A model generated the notes under the pieces. The model searched no databases. It had not been told where the DNA came from and was given only the letters and a program-made list of their open reading frames with translations. Both the position numbers and the translations under genes were made by a program. DNA of 40,473 nt, taken from the NCBI GenBank assembly GCA_017459605.1, contig JAFUCQ010000110.1, forward strand, positions 1-40,473, written 5' to 3'. Of the stretch, positions 29,459-38,823 are shown in pieces (position 1 is the stretch's first letter; every line of letters starts with the position of its first letter). Origin of the DNA: Atopobiaceae bacterium. Its GTDB lineage: Bacteria > Actinomycetota > Coriobacteriia > Coriobacteriales > Atopobiaceae.

Positions 29459-30517
29459 TTATGGTGTTGCGACAGAGAGGATTTGACCCCGTTCATCGGC
29501 CTTAATTCTTAAGAGCAGACCATCGGCATCGTTAATCATAGAGCGAAGCTCGCTGTCAGATTCGGGGGTTGCAAAGACAAATCCACAACTAAACGATATG
29601 GGCAATGCTTCGCCCTCGATTTCATGTTTGGCAAGGCGTCGCTTGCAGCGCTTGAGGGCTGTGCGAAACTCGTGCTCGGTAGCTTTATCGTACAAGACGA
29701 GCAGCTCGTCTCCGCCGTAGCGATAGCAATGCTCAGTTCCAAACTCGTTAGAAAATGCCGACGAGAATGCCTGAATGATGCTGTCGCCCACAACGTGGCC
29801 CAAGCGGTCGTTAAAGTCTTTGAACAGGTCAATGTCAACCATGGCAACACACAGAGGCTTGCCAATGTAGCTGGGAAAATCAGAGCGCAAGGCATAGCGG
29901 TTTTTGAGGCCACTCAACTCGTCGTGTTCGCTCATTTCGAGTAGTGCCGCAGTGCCTTCGACCGCATCGAAGCGCTCCGCCAGAATAAAAAGCGTTATTG
30001 AAACAGTGGCAGTGCCAAACGAAAAAATGTGGGACAGGTCGAGAAGAGCAATGTCTCTGTCTTTGAAAAGGATACACATGAGCGAAAACAAAACGATAAG
30101 CGCGAGCTCATAGCTCACTACGCGCCATGGTTTGTCGAGAATGCACAAGGGTAGCGTCATGATGAGCAGCAAAAAGGTAACGCTTTGGCGGTGTGGATCA
30201 AGGACGGTTCCCATCAGAATGCCCAAAAGCATGACCGGCAGCTGTATGGCATAGAAAACCCAGCTATCAATTGTTCTATTGTGGCTTTTGAGAATGCGAT
30301 ACCCAACAGCTATCAATATGTAGTATAGAGCAAGGCCTGAACTGGGAAGAATAGCTAAGGTTTGCGAGAGTGCAAGCTGAGAAACAACACTGGTAAACAC
30401 AACTGCCAAGCCAAGAATAATAAAGGCTCGGAGGTTAACCGAGTTTCTCCGCCGCACCTCAGCGTGGTATTCTTCAAAGCGCCTCGATGATAGACGCCGC
30501 TTTATTTCGTCGAACAA
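29459..30517 (-). CDS. Membrane GGDEF protein (diguanylate cyclase-like)
   Basis: A 352-residue protein. About six hydrophobic helices lie in residues 25-190 (for example FIILGLAVVFTSVVSQLAL and VTFLLLIMTLPLCIL). The GGDEF domain starts at DELSGLKNRYAL (about 194) and has the loop RYGGDEL near residue 265, a variant (Leu for Phe) that is usually active, with the metal/GTP segment MVDIDLFKDFNDRLGH. The start is a TTG at 30517 behind GGAGGGG. It is the third gene of a cluster with a binding lipoprotein and a GGDEF-EAL protein, 117 bases after the latter, and likely helps set c-di-GMP level. Confidence 0.88.
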   Translation of the reverse strand: MFDEIKRRLSSRRFEEYHAEVRRRNSVNLRAFIILGLAVVFTSVVSQLALSQTLAILPSSGLALYYILIAVGYRILKSHNRTIDSWVFYAIQLPVMLLGILMGTVLDPHRQSVTFLLLIMTLPLCILDKPWRVVSYELALIVLFSLMCILFKDRDIALLDLSHIFSFGTATVSITLFILAERFDAVEGTAALLEMSEHDELSGLKNRYALRSDFPSYIGKPLCVAMVDIDLFKDFNDRLGHVVGDSIIQAFSSAFSNEFGTEHCYRYGGDELLVLYDKATEHEFRTALKRCKRRLAKHEIEGEALPISFSCGFVFATPESDSELRSMINDADGLLLRIKADERGQILSVATP

Positions 30518-30634
30518 AAAGCCCCTCCACCCCTATAGACACCAGTCAAAACTGGCTTTCTCGCTACGCTATCGCCCGTGCGTGATGTTCCGTGCCCTCG
30601 TGAGAGCCTGCCTCGCTCTCTTGGCCACCATCTT

Positions 30635-33337
30635 CTATGGAGTGGCCTTGTGTTCTTGAATCTGTTTAAGCGCAACGGGGTTGATAGCAGCTGGCACCTC
30701 CGAGGGACGTGCCAGATAGTAGCCTTGAAGCAAATCGACATTGAGGTCTAAAAGACAGGCAAGCTCCGAAGGTGTTTCGATGCCCTCAGCAATAATTTTC
30801 ATGTTGCGCTCGTGGGCATACTCAACGATGTTGGTAACGATGCGCTGCTTGTCTACAGAACTGTTGATGTCTCGAACAATGGAAATATCCACCTTGACAA
30901 AACTGGGTTTGAGCTCGAGGAGCTTGAGCTCTGAGTTGTAGCCACTGCCATAGTCGTCGAGGGCAAAGAGTCCCGTAAATCCGGGAACCTTGCGCTTGAT
31001 GGCGGTGGCTTCTTCATCCATGTTTTCTGTCTCGGTAATCTCGATGACAAGATGGCTGAGCAGGTTGCTAAAGCGCTCAGCAATCCTTTCAAACTCAGAC
31101 ATATCCAAGCTTACGCTGGCAATTGAGTTGATAAAGAGCAGAGCCGCCTTGTCAACCTCGTTTTGCGAGAGAAGCCCCTGATAGCTTTCGAGGGTGCGAA
31201 TCCACGTCATACGCTCAACCTCGCGCAAGCGGCTCTCTTTGCGCGCAATGGAAAAGACATCTGCAGGGCTTTGCAGCGCATCAAGGGCAACACGGAGCAG
31301 TGCCTCATACGCAAATGGCCTACCACTTTGAGCGTCAAATATGGGCTGGAAGTGATAACTGGCAAGCTGGCAGTTGTCCATCAAATCGTTGAAACTTGCT
31401 TTTGCTCGCAGCTCATTTGAACGCTGACGGTAGTTGTCAATATCGAAGTAGGCAATGTTGTTTTTGCCGCTCATCTTGACCTGATACATGGTGAAGTCAG
31501 CGAGCCGCATGAGCTCTTCAAATTCTTCGGCGTCCTTGAGGTAGAGGGCAACACCTCCAGAGGCGTTAATGTGCTCGATTTTTCCACCCGGAAGTGCAAA
31601 CTCTGTTTGAGGGATTGAGGTTTTGAGTTTTTCGATAGAGGTCTCAATCTCTTGTTGCGAGTCGTGACCATGGAACAAAATGTAGAACTCATCGCCCGAG
31701 ACGCGGGCAACCAGTGCATTTGAAGGCGCCAGTTTTTTGAAAGTGTTCGCCGCTTGATAGATGTATTTGTCGCCCCAATCATGGCCGTACATATCGTTAA
31801 TCTTTTTGAGGTTGTCAAGGTCGAGCATGACAAGAGCTGCTTGCTTGAGCTCTTCTGGTTGAGAAAAGACAACACTTGCCTCTCGGTAGAAAGAGCGGCG
31901 GTTCATCAAGCCAGTGAGCATATCGTAGTCACGCTCATGTTCGATGCGGCTTTGCTCGGCTTCGCGCACCTTATCGATGTCTTCGGACAAGGTAGCAATT
32001 GCGGTAGTGAACTGGTCAATTTCTGCGATATTGGTCTTTGAGAGCTGCGGCATACCACGGTGGTTTTCGTGGGCGTCGTAGACCTCATTTGAAAGCTTAC
32101 GAATGGGCTTAGAAATGCTGTGTCCTACAAGCACCGCACCCACTATGCCTGCAACAGCCATAACGAGTGCTGTAATGACCAAGGTCCACTGGAGCTGTCG
32201 AGAAAACGAATGCAAGATGGTCTCAGGAATAACGCCGATAATACCCCAGCGGTCATGTTCAAACGGGGCGTGAGTGTTGTAGAGCTTGAAAGGTCTAAAG
32301 CCAGCATGCAAACCCACGGGGGCATCTTTTACGGTATAGCCTCCGTAGTGCGATGTTTCGAGGGTTATCGTGTTACCGAGCCGCTCAGTAAAGCTACCCG
32401 TCGCATTGACCACAGAAGGTGTGAGTTCAATCACATCTGTTGTCTGGTCATCCGAAAAAGAAACAAGGGCATAGGCGCCTTCTTGACCGTTAATAAAGTC
32501 ACGCATGGGCATGAGTGACTGCAGATACTTTGTTGCAAGACTTACTCCCACAACGCCATAGACAGTGCCGTCATCAAGGATGAGTGGGATGGTATAGCAG
32601 AGTGCCTGTCCGTCGGTGACATCGTCCTCTAAGAGACTTGTTGTACTCCAGTAGGCAAAATCTGAAGCGCTTGCATCGTGTGAACGAGTAAGAGCCGCTT
32701 GGAAAGGTATGCGGATAAAGTCAAAATTCTTGTCGCGAGCACGACCTTGGAAGTTGAAGAGGGGAGACCAGCCAACGTCAGTTCTAATGCGCAAGGTATT
32801 GAGCAGCTCAATGGAGCTATGCTCAATGGCGAGGTCTTCATTTCTTGCTGAGGGAGTTGCTGCAGGATCGGTATCTTTAATCAATATGCCCGGCATCTTG
32901 AGTGAGGTACCACTTAAATCTTCAAGGTTGTCGGTGTTAAAGATGACAAAGATTCCCGAGACTGCTTTATCACGTAACGTGCTAATCATGGGACCTATGA
33001 TGTATTGCTGCAGGCGCGACGTGCTTGTTATGTTGCCATCAAGGTCGCTGAGGTCGAGCTGATTTGACTCTATGAGCTCGGCTGCGCTGTTATTGATGAC
33101 GTCTGCTAACTGGTCGAGGTTTGAGACACTACCAACAAAATAGTCTTCGAGGTAGTTTTTGCGCGTGTCAACTTGGTTATCAAAGATGTCATTGTCATTT
33201 TGGTTTATGCGGCCAATGACGTTGTTAGCCAACAAAACGGCTGCAAAAATGAGCACTTCAGCAAGGATTAGCACAATAATCGGTATGAGTATTGTGCTGA
33301 AGATAGACCGTGTTGCTTTGTTCTCAGCCTGCACCAT
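30635..33337 (-). CDS. Cache-like sensor/HAMP/GGDEF/EAL protein
   Basis: A 900-residue protein. One helix at about 12-35 (FSTILIPIIVLILAEVLIFA), an extracellular sensor of about 330 residues that looks like a double Cache domain (VVGVSLATKYLQSLMPMR, GAYALVSFSDDQTTDV), a second helix at about 375-395, and a HAMP linker (GHSISKPIRKLSNEVYDA). The GGDEF domain starts near 470 (YDMLTGLMNRRSF); its loop reads SGDEF at about 546, a degenerate form. The EAL domain starts near 650 and keeps its catalytic signature: YEALLR, FINSIAS, VIEITET, ALDDYGSGY, FVKVDISI and AEGIET. It is thus likely a c-di-GMP phosphodiesterase. It starts 16 bases after the lipoprotein gene. Confidence 0.9.
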   Translation of the reverse strand: MVQAENKATRSIFSTILIPIIVLILAEVLIFAAVLLANNVIGRINQNDNDIFDNQVDTRKNYLEDYFVGSVSNLDQLADVINNSAAELIESNQLDLSDLDGNITSTSRLQQYIIGPMISTLRDKAVSGIFVIFNTDNLEDLSGTSLKMPGILIKDTDPAATPSARNEDLAIEHSSIELLNTLRIRTDVGWSPLFNFQGRARDKNFDFIRIPFQAALTRSHDASASDFAYWSTTSLLEDDVTDGQALCYTIPLILDDGTVYGVVGVSLATKYLQSLMPMRDFINGQEGAYALVSFSDDQTTDVIELTPSVVNATGSFTERLGNTITLETSHYGGYTVKDAPVGLHAGFRPFKLYNTHAPFEHDRWGIIGVIPETILHSFSRQLQWTLVITALVMAVAGIVGAVLVGHSISKPIRKLSNEVYDAHENHRGMPQLSKTNIAEIDQFTTAIATLSEDIDKVREAEQSRIEHERDYDMLTGLMNRRSFYREASVVFSQPEELKQAALVMLDLDNLKKINDMYGHDWGDKYIYQAANTFKKLAPSNALVARVSGDEFYILFHGHDSQQEIETSIEKLKTSIPQTEFALPGGKIEHINASGGVALYLKDAEEFEELMRLADFTMYQVKMSGKNNIAYFDIDNYRQRSNELRAKASFNDLMDNCQLASYHFQPIFDAQSGRPFAYEALLRVALDALQSPADVFSIARKESRLREVERMTWIRTLESYQGLLSQNEVDKAALLFINSIASVSLDMSEFERIAERFSNLLSHLVIEITETENMDEEATAIKRKVPGFTGLFALDDYGSGYNSELKLLELKPSFVKVDISIVRDINSSVDKQRIVTNIVEYAHERNMKIIAEGIETPSELACLLDLNVDLLQGYYLARPSEVPAAINPVALKQIQEHKATP

Positions 33338-33353
33338 ACTGCACCTTCAAGCG

Positions 33354-34805
33354 CTATGAAATACTACTCTGACCCACAATTGATGACAGCTGTCTATGCA
33401 CATCATCATACCAACGGTCAAAGCGCTCATCGGTCACGTACGGTGCACAGGCCTCTTCAAAAGACATGCCTTGAGCAAGGCGTGACTTGACCTGCTGGGC
33501 ATCGTGTGATGCCTCATCGCTCATACAGGCTTCCAAAATATCTCTGAACTGAGCTCCACCTTCAAATGCAGGCGGACTGTAGAGATGGCTGTTGTTGACG
33601 TCACTGAGGGCAATCTCGATGGTATCCTCGATTTTCTTTGAGATGGTTTCTTCGATTCTGCGAACCTCGTTGATGTCATTAGCTTCTTTTGTGACAGGAA
33701 GATAGCCTGACGATATTGAGAAGCTGAGGTTTTGTTCTTTTGCGGTAAACCATTTGAGAAACTCAATGCTGGCCTCAACCTCAATATCGTTGGTGTTGAT
33801 AACCGACATACCTGCGCCTTGCTGAACCGCGTAATCTTCGCCGCTCTCAAATTGTGGGGCAGGCAGAACGTCCATTTCTATAAAGTGCTCATCGCCCGAC
33901 TCGTCAATGATTGATGCTGGGAAAAACGTGGAGCTTGACGATGAACCAATGAGACTCAAGATGGAACCCGTTTTGATGTCATCACTTCTAAAGCGGCCCT
34001 GTGCGCAGAAATAGCCCTTTACAAAGGGGACATAGTAGTTATCCCAGAGCCTGCGAACAACGTCCTTGTCAAAGTTGAAGACAAGCTCTCCATCTTGGTA
34101 CGAGATGATATCAACGCCAAGCTGCTTTGCTCCAATGAAAAAGTAATTGGCAAGCGAGTCACGACCGCAGAGTGCTTTGCCGTCGTTGGCTTCGTCTGTT
34201 TTGGCATCAGTCCACTCGTAATAGAGCTGGGCAGTTTTGGTAAGACCCTCGATGGTTGAAAAATCGTCATAGCTTATATTGTTTGCCTGCAAAAATGGCT
34301 GAATATCATTCTTGTTGATAAAGAGAACCTCAGTTGATTTACCTACGGGAAAAATCTTGATCGCCCCGGTGGTGCCGAGACTTCCTTCGGAGAGGTAGCT
34401 TTGTATGTAGCGGTCTTTTTCTTCTTGTGTGAGGTAGGGCGCTATATCTACGATGAGCTCTTGTTCATCGAGCTGAAGTGCTGTGTCGGCGTAACAAGCC
34501 ACAATGTTGGGGAGCTCATCAGATCCAACTTTACCTGCGGCAGAGTCAAGTACCGCATCGCGCAAATCCTCAACGCTTCCGAGATTGGATGTCTCGACAT
34601 AGATACCCTTTTCACTGCCAACACTTGTATTAAAGTCATCAACGAGTTCTTGGAGGGCGGTGAGTTGGGCTCCGTTGTAATACGTCCACACACGGATGGA
34701 GGTCAATGTTTTATTGACTGTTCCTGAATCACCAACACATGCACCAAGCATGAGAGACACGACAACGAGTATGTAGATTGTCACACGACGAATGCTGCTC
34801 TGCAT
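33354..34805 (-). CDS. Extracellular solute-binding lipoprotein, family 1, without a permease
   Basis: A 483-residue binding protein. A signal peptide ends in the lipobox LGAC (about residue 23). The mature part shows the family 1 (sugar-type) pattern: IRVWTYYNGAQLTALQELVD, DELPNIVACYADTALQL, IFPVGKSTEVLFINKNDIQ and ASIEFLKWFTAKEQ. It is exposed outside the membrane. No permease or ATPase gene is near; instead it is followed by the GGDEF-EAL sensor gene (16-base gap). It may deliver a ligand to the sensor domain of that protein instead of feeding a transporter, an inference from the operon. The start at 34805 has GGAAGGC upstream. Confidence 0.88.
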   Translation of the reverse strand: MQSSIRRVTIYILVVVSLMLGACVGDSGTVNKTLTSIRVWTYYNGAQLTALQELVDDFNTSVGSEKGIYVETSNLGSVEDLRDAVLDSAAGKVGSDELPNIVACYADTALQLDEQELIVDIAPYLTQEEKDRYIQSYLSEGSLGTTGAIKIFPVGKSTEVLFINKNDIQPFLQANNISYDDFSTIEGLTKTAQLYYEWTDAKTDEANDGKALCGRDSLANYFFIGAKQLGVDIISYQDGELVFNFDKDVVRRLWDNYYVPFVKGYFCAQGRFRSDDIKTGSILSLIGSSSSSTFFPASIIDESGDEHFIEMDVLPAPQFESGEDYAVQQGAGMSVINTNDIEVEASIEFLKWFTAKEQNLSFSISSGYLPVTKEANDINEVRRIEETISKKIEDTIEIALSDVNNSHLYSPPAFEGGAQFRDILEACMSDEASHDAQQVKSRLAQGMSFEEACAPYVTDERFDRWYDDVHRQLSSIVGQSSIS

Positions 34806-34958
34806 GACATAAGCCTTCCCACTGAGCTAACTACCTAGTTATCATAGCTAAAGTTTTGATATATGGGCGCTTTATATAGCTATGAATTTATTTGGCAGTC
34901 TGAATAGTTTTATGGTTAACCCCGATAAGCTTGTACCCACATAAACGGCTTACTATCT
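34806..34958. promoter_or_regulatory. Short spacer with probable promoter of the binding-protein/GGDEF cluster
   Basis: An AT-rich stretch with TATGAT about 45 bases upstream of the start on the minus strand is a possible -10 box, but no good -35 was found. The ZIP gene ends at the right, with a small palindrome CTATCTTTAAGATAG around its stop codon. Confidence 0.35.
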
Positions 34959-35741
34959 TTAAGATAGGGCAACGTCAAGTGCCATCATGAGGGTAAATCC
35001 AAGGGCAAAGGATAACACGCCGATATTGGAGTGCTCACCCTCGCTCATCTCGGGGATGAGCTCCTCAACGACGACATAAATCATGGCTCCTGCAGCAAAG
35101 CTTAACAAGTAGGGAAGGAGCGGCGTTACCAGCTTAGCTGCCAGAATCGTGATAAAGGCACCGATGGGTTCTACAACTCCAGACAGAAAGCCCATAAGAA
35201 AGGCTCGTGGTCGGCTGGTGCCTTCTGCGTGAAGGGGCAGCGAGATGATAGCTCCCTCGGGGAAGTTTTGGATGGCAATGCCGAGAGCCAAAGTCATGGC
35301 TCCTGCGAGTGAAATGTTGGCATCTCCGGTTATCCAGCCTGCAAAAACTACACCCACCGCCATTCCTTCGGGGATATTGTGAAGGGCTACAGCGAGCGAC
35401 ATCAGTGTTGTTCTTCGAAAGCTCGTATGCGGACCTTCCGCCTCAGAAACACCGCGGTGAATGTGGGGGATGAGGTGGTCGAGGGCGAGCAAAAAAAGCG
35501 TTCCTGCCCAAAAGCCCACAAATGCAGGGACAAATGCAAGGCGCCCTGCCGATGCCGCCTCATCCATGGCGGGCTCAAGCAGACTCCAAATCGAGGCAGC
35601 AACCATAATGCCAGCTGCAAAGCCAGTAAAGGCACGGGTGATGCCAACACCAAGATCTTTTCGGATGAGAAATACGCAAGCAGCGCCGAGTGTTGTGCCC
35701 AAAAAGGGAATTGTCAGGCCAACTAAAACTTCAACAGGCAT
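34959..35741 (-). CDS. ZIP family metal transporter
   Basis: A 260-residue membrane protein with about eight helices. The metal-site helices are intact: ALHNIPEGMAVGVVFAG and AIQNFPEGAIISLPLHAEG (HNxPEG and NxPEG motifs that line the metal path). An additional histidine-containing loop LDHLIPHIHRGVSEAE lies in the middle, typical of the ZIP family. It likely imports zinc or another divalent metal such as iron or manganese. Start at 35741. It is a single gene by orientation, with the trpB2 terminator just upstream. The family cannot be resolved to a particular metal from sequence alone. Confidence 0.92.
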   Translation of the reverse strand: MPVEVLVGLTIPFLGTTLGAACVFLIRKDLGVGITRAFTGFAAGIMVAASIWSLLEPAMDEAASAGRLAFVPAFVGFWAGTLFLLALDHLIPHIHRGVSEAEGPHTSFRRTTLMSLAVALHNIPEGMAVGVVFAGWITGDANISLAGAMTLALGIAIQNFPEGAIISLPLHAEGTSRPRAFLMGFLSGVVEPIGAFITILAAKLVTPLLPYLLSFAAGAMIYVVVEELIPEMSEGEHSNIGVLSFALGFTLMMALDVALS

Positions 35742-35773
35742 GGTGAGTTTTCCTTAGTTTGTTGTGCGCTATT

Positions 35774-35806
35774 GAAAAGGAGCTCCTGAACGTATTCAGG
35801 AGCTCC
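35774..35806 (-). terminator. Intrinsic terminator after trpB2
   Basis: GGAGCTCCTGAA (35795-35806 read on the minus strand) pairs exactly with TTCAGGAGCTCC (35779-35790), a 12-bp stem with a 4-base loop, followed by TTTTC on the minus strand. It lies 30 bases past the trpB2 stop codon. Confidence 0.9.
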
Positions 35807-35836
35807 CCGTCTACGTACGTGTTGTTCACGTAAAGC

Positions 35837-37246
35837 TTAGTCGACGGGCAGACCTCCTGCAAGCTGAACCCCGTCTACGGCAGGGATGGTGGCAAATCCT
35901 GCCTCGAGTTCGGCACGTGTTGGCGCTGAGTCAATGAGCGCGCCAGAGTTAAAGGCCTCGTACGCTGCCATGTCAAAGTAGCCTGTGCCGGTGAGACCAA
36001 AGAGAATGACCTTTTCTTCTCCCGTCTCAGCACACTTTCGCGCTTCTTCCATGGCTTGGAAGATGGCGTGTGAGCTCTCAGGAGCAGGAAGAATGGTTTC
36101 GAGGCGAGCAAACTCAGTGGCTGCCTCAAAGACGTCGGTTTGCTGAACGGCGACTGCTTCCATGTAGCCGTCGTGTTTGAGCTGGGAGATGATGGGGCTC
36201 ATGCCGTGGTAGCGCAGGCCACCAGCGTGGTCAGGCGAGGGCATAAAGCCGTTGCCCAAGGTATACATCTTGGCAAGCGGGCAGGTTTGACCGGTGTCTG
36301 CAAAGTCATAGGCAAAGCGACCACGGGTAAGCGATGGACAACCCGTTGGCTCAACAGCAATAAAGCGAGTGTCAGGATGGGTTCCGTTGAGCTTATCGCG
36401 CATAAAGGGAGCAATGAGGCCGCCTAAGTTAGAGCCACCGCCAGCACAACCAATGACTATGTCTGGATACTCGCCAAGCTCTTCGAGGGCGATATAGCTC
36501 TCAAGACCAATGACCGACTGGTGGAGCAAGACTTGGTTCAACACCGATCCCAGCTGATAGCGGCCACGGTTCTCTGGTACATGAAGTGCTCGCTCAACTG
36601 CCTCAGAGATGGCGGTTCCCAGCGACCCGTTTGAGTCGGGGTTTTTGGCAAGCATCTTCTTGCCAATCTCGGTGGTGTTGGAAGGAGACGGCGTGACACG
36701 GGCGTTAAAGGTTTCCATGATGTGGCGACGGAAGGGCTTTTGGTTGTAGGAAACTTTGACCATAAAGACATCACAGTCGACACCAAAGTGGCTTGCCGCC
36801 TCTGAAAGAGCAGTTCCCCACTGACCAGCGCCTGTCTCGGTAGTAATCTTTTCGAGTCCCTGCTCGTGGGCGTAATAAGCCTGAGCAAGCGCGGAGTTCA
36901 GCTTGTGAGAACCGCTCGTGTTGTTACCTTCGAACTTGTAATAGATGTGCGCGGGGGTGTTGAGCGCGCGTTCAAGATTGTATGCACGACACAGTGGGCT
37001 TGGACGAAAGACCTTGTACATCTCCAGAACACCCTCAGGGATGTCAAACCATGCCGTGTTGTCGTCGAGCTCTTGGCGAACAAGCTCGTCGCAGAATACT
37101 GGAGAGATGTCGTCGAACTCAGCAATCTTGCCATTGGGCAGGCGCATAGGCTCAGGCTTGTTGGGCATATCGGCACGAAGGTTATACCACTGACGTGGGA
37201 TTTGATCTTCTCGCAAATACGAACGATACGGGATCTGTTCACTCAT
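35837..37246 (-). CDS. trpB: Tryptophan synthase beta chain type 2 (TrpB2), orphan
   Basis: A 469-residue PLP enzyme. The lysine that binds PLP is in GSHKLNSALAQAYY (about residues 112-125), the phosphate loop is GCAGGGSNLGGL, and QKPFRRHIMETF-type segments are of the TrpB2 branch, which is longer than TrpB1. It condenses indole with serine (or phosphoserine) to give tryptophan. The frame is open to 37507, but the ATG at 37246 with AAAGGAG 7 bases upstream gives the correct N-terminus. No trpA or other trp gene is adjacent, so it probably salvages indole. It is preceded by a structured spacer and an amino-acid ABC transporter. Confidence 0.93.
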   Translation of the reverse strand: MSEQIPYRSYLREDQIPRQWYNLRADMPNKPEPMRLPNGKIAEFDDISPVFCDELVRQELDDNTAWFDIPEGVLEMYKVFRPSPLCRAYNLERALNTPAHIYYKFEGNNTSGSHKLNSALAQAYYAHEQGLEKITTETGAGQWGTALSEAASHFGVDCDVFMVKVSYNQKPFRRHIMETFNARVTPSPSNTTEIGKKMLAKNPDSNGSLGTAISEAVERALHVPENRGRYQLGSVLNQVLLHQSVIGLESYIALEELGEYPDIVIGCAGGGSNLGGLIAPFMRDKLNGTHPDTRFIAVEPTGCPSLTRGRFAYDFADTGQTCPLAKMYTLGNGFMPSPDHAGGLRYHGMSPIISQLKHDGYMEAVAVQQTDVFEAATEFARLETILPAPESSHAIFQAMEEARKCAETGEEKVILFGLTGTGYFDMAAYEAFNSGALIDSAPTRAELEAGFATIPAVDGVQLAGGLPVD

Positions 37247-37293
37247 GGTGTACTCCTTTAAAGTCATACGTGCTGGGATAGTTTCCGTGCGAA

Positions 37294-37338
37294 GGTTTGT
37301 ACGTTTGTTGCCAGAGTAATGGCGTGTGCGTACAAACC
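37294..37338. promoter_or_regulatory. Nested hairpin in trpB2 leader
   Basis: GGTTTGTACG (37294-37303) is an exact complement of CGTACAAACC (37329-37338), with an inner GCCA/TGGC pair (37310-37323). It lies between the ABC ATPase stop codon and trpB2. There is also a 13-bp tandem TGCCTGAGCTGGA at 37343-37368. It could end the upstream transcript or control trpB2; no T-run follows. Confidence 0.55.
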
Positions 37339-37370
37339 GTGGTGCCTGAGCTGGATGCCTGAGCTGGGCT

Positions 37371-38105
37371 TTATGCCTCGAGGACCTTATCCAAGAACGA
37401 TTTCGTTCGCGGGTTTTGTGGGTTGGAGAAAATCTGGTCGGGGGTGCCCTCCTCAGCAATAATGCCCTCATCGATGAACAGAACACGGTCTGCAACGCTT
37501 TTTGCAAAGCCCATCTCGTGCGTCACGATTGCCATGGTCATGCCATCGCGTGCGAGGTGGCGCATAACGTCGAGAACCTCGCCCACCATCTCGGGGTCAA
37601 GAGCGCTGGTAGGCTCATCAAAGAGCATGAGTCCGGGTTGCATAGCCAAGGCGCGAGCAATGGCTACGCGCTGTTTTTGTCCACCTGAGAGACTGCGCGG
37701 GAAGGCGTCGGCCTTTTCTTCCAGACCAACGCTTGCCAAAAGCTTGCGACCCAGCTCGGTTGCTTGTGCCATATCCATCTTTTTTCGCATCGTGGGCGCA
37801 ATGGTGATGTTGTCCATAACGCTCAGGTGCGGGAAAAGATTGAACTGCTGAAACACCATGCCGATGTCTTCTCGGTAGGAGTCGATGTCGGGTGAGTTGG
37901 CGTCCATCACATGTCCGTCAACGGTGATGGTGCCTGAGGTTGGCTCTTCGAGACAGTTGATGCAGCGCAAAAAGGTAGACTTGCCCGAACCCGACGGACC
38001 GATGATGCAAACAACCTCGCCTGCCTCAATATTGCAATTAATGCCGCGAAGGACTTCGTTGTCTCCAAAGCTTTTGTGAAGATCGCGGATTTCTACTTTA
38101 GCCAA
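37371..38105 (-). CDS. Polar amino-acid ABC transporter ATP-binding protein (GlnQ-like)
   Basis: A 244-residue ATPase of the polar amino-acid uptake family. Walker [11 protein letters not shown]-loop [20 protein letters not shown], signature [15 protein letters not shown] and Walker [14 protein letters not shown] are complete. The phrase [14 protein letters not shown] is typical of the GlnQ/HisP group. The open frame extends a few codons upstream to 38126, but a TTG at 38105 gives the family start ([13 protein letters not shown]) and has GAGGAAGG upstream. It overlaps the permease stop by 8 bases. The gene is transcribed after the binding protein and permease. Confidence 0.93.
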   Translation of the reverse strand: MAKVEIRDLHKSFGDNEVLRGINCNIEAGEVVCIIGPSGSGKSTFLRCINCLEEPTSGTITVDGHVMDANSPDIDSYREDIGMVFQQFNLFPHLSVMDNITIAPTMRKKMDMAQATELGRKLLASVGLEEKADAFPRSLSGGQKQRVAIARALAMQPGLMLFDEPTSALDPEMVGEVLDVMRHLARDGMTMAIVTHEMGFAKSVADRVLFIDEGIIAEEGTPDQIFSNPQNPRTKSFLDKVLEA

Positions 38106-38751
38106 GGGACACCTTCCTCTCCACAATGCGAGCCAGTAAGGTGAGCAGCCAAATCACGATAAAGAACAGCACGCCAACCATAATCCATACCTCAAAGGGT
38201 CGGTAGGTGCGGGCAATGATTTGAGATCCTTGGCGCACGAGCTCGGCAAGGCCAATGACGCAGATAATCGAGGTGTCCTTGATGGTGATACACCACTGGT
38301 TGACCACACTGGGAATACAAATGCGGATAGCCTGCGGCAAAATGATGCGACGCATGGTTTGACCGCGCGAGAGTCCCAGCGAGCGTGCTGCCTCGTTTTG
38401 TCCTGGGTCAACTGCTTGGATACCGCCTCTGAAAATCTCTGAGAGGTAGCCACCTGCATTGAGTGACAGGGCAATAACGCCCGCGGTAAAGGCACTCATG
38501 CGAATGCCGAGTACGCCAGTGATGCCAAAGTAGATGAAATAGGCTTGCACCAAAAGCGGTGTTCCACGGATGATGGCAACAAAGGCACTATTGAGTGCGC
38601 GCAGGGGGGCATGCTTAGAAAGGCCAGCAAGAGAAGCGAGTATGCCCAAAATCATGGCTATGACCAATGAGATAAAGGCAAGCCATAACGTTAGACCAAG
38701 CCCCTGCAACAGCAGGGGCAAGGATTCTTGCAATAGTTCAAAAAAGCTCAT
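38098..38751 (-). CDS. Polar amino-acid ABC transporter permease (GlnP/HisM-like)
   Basis: A 217-residue permease with about five helices. Family marks are [59 protein letters not shown] and [20 protein letters not shown] (the EAA-type loop). Only one permease is present, so it probably forms a homodimer. It lies 72 bases after the binding-protein gene and overlaps the start of the ATPase gene. Likely substrates are glutamine, other polar or basic amino acids. Confidence 0.94.
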   Translation of the reverse strand: MSFFELLQESLPLLLQGLGLTLWLAFISLVIAMILGILASLAGLSKHAPLRALNSAFVAIIRGTPLLVQAYFIYFGITGVLGIRMSAFTAGVIALSLNAGGYLSEIFRGGIQAVDPGQNEAARSLGLSRGQTMRRIILPQAIRICIPSVVNQWCITIKDTSIICVIGLAELVRQGSQIIARTYRPFEVWIMVGVLFFIVIWLLTLLARIVERKVSLG

Positions 38752-38823
38752 GTGAAATACCTAAAATGTAGCGAATCGAATGAATGAATCGGGTGCTTGT
38801 GTTTGCGAGAAACAGCGCCAGAC

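Noticed and set aside
37247-37507. Upstream extension of trpB2 by 87 codons
   Set aside because: It is Arg/Thr-rich low-quality sequence overlapping the ABC ATPase end; the ATG at 37246 has an AAAGGAG site.
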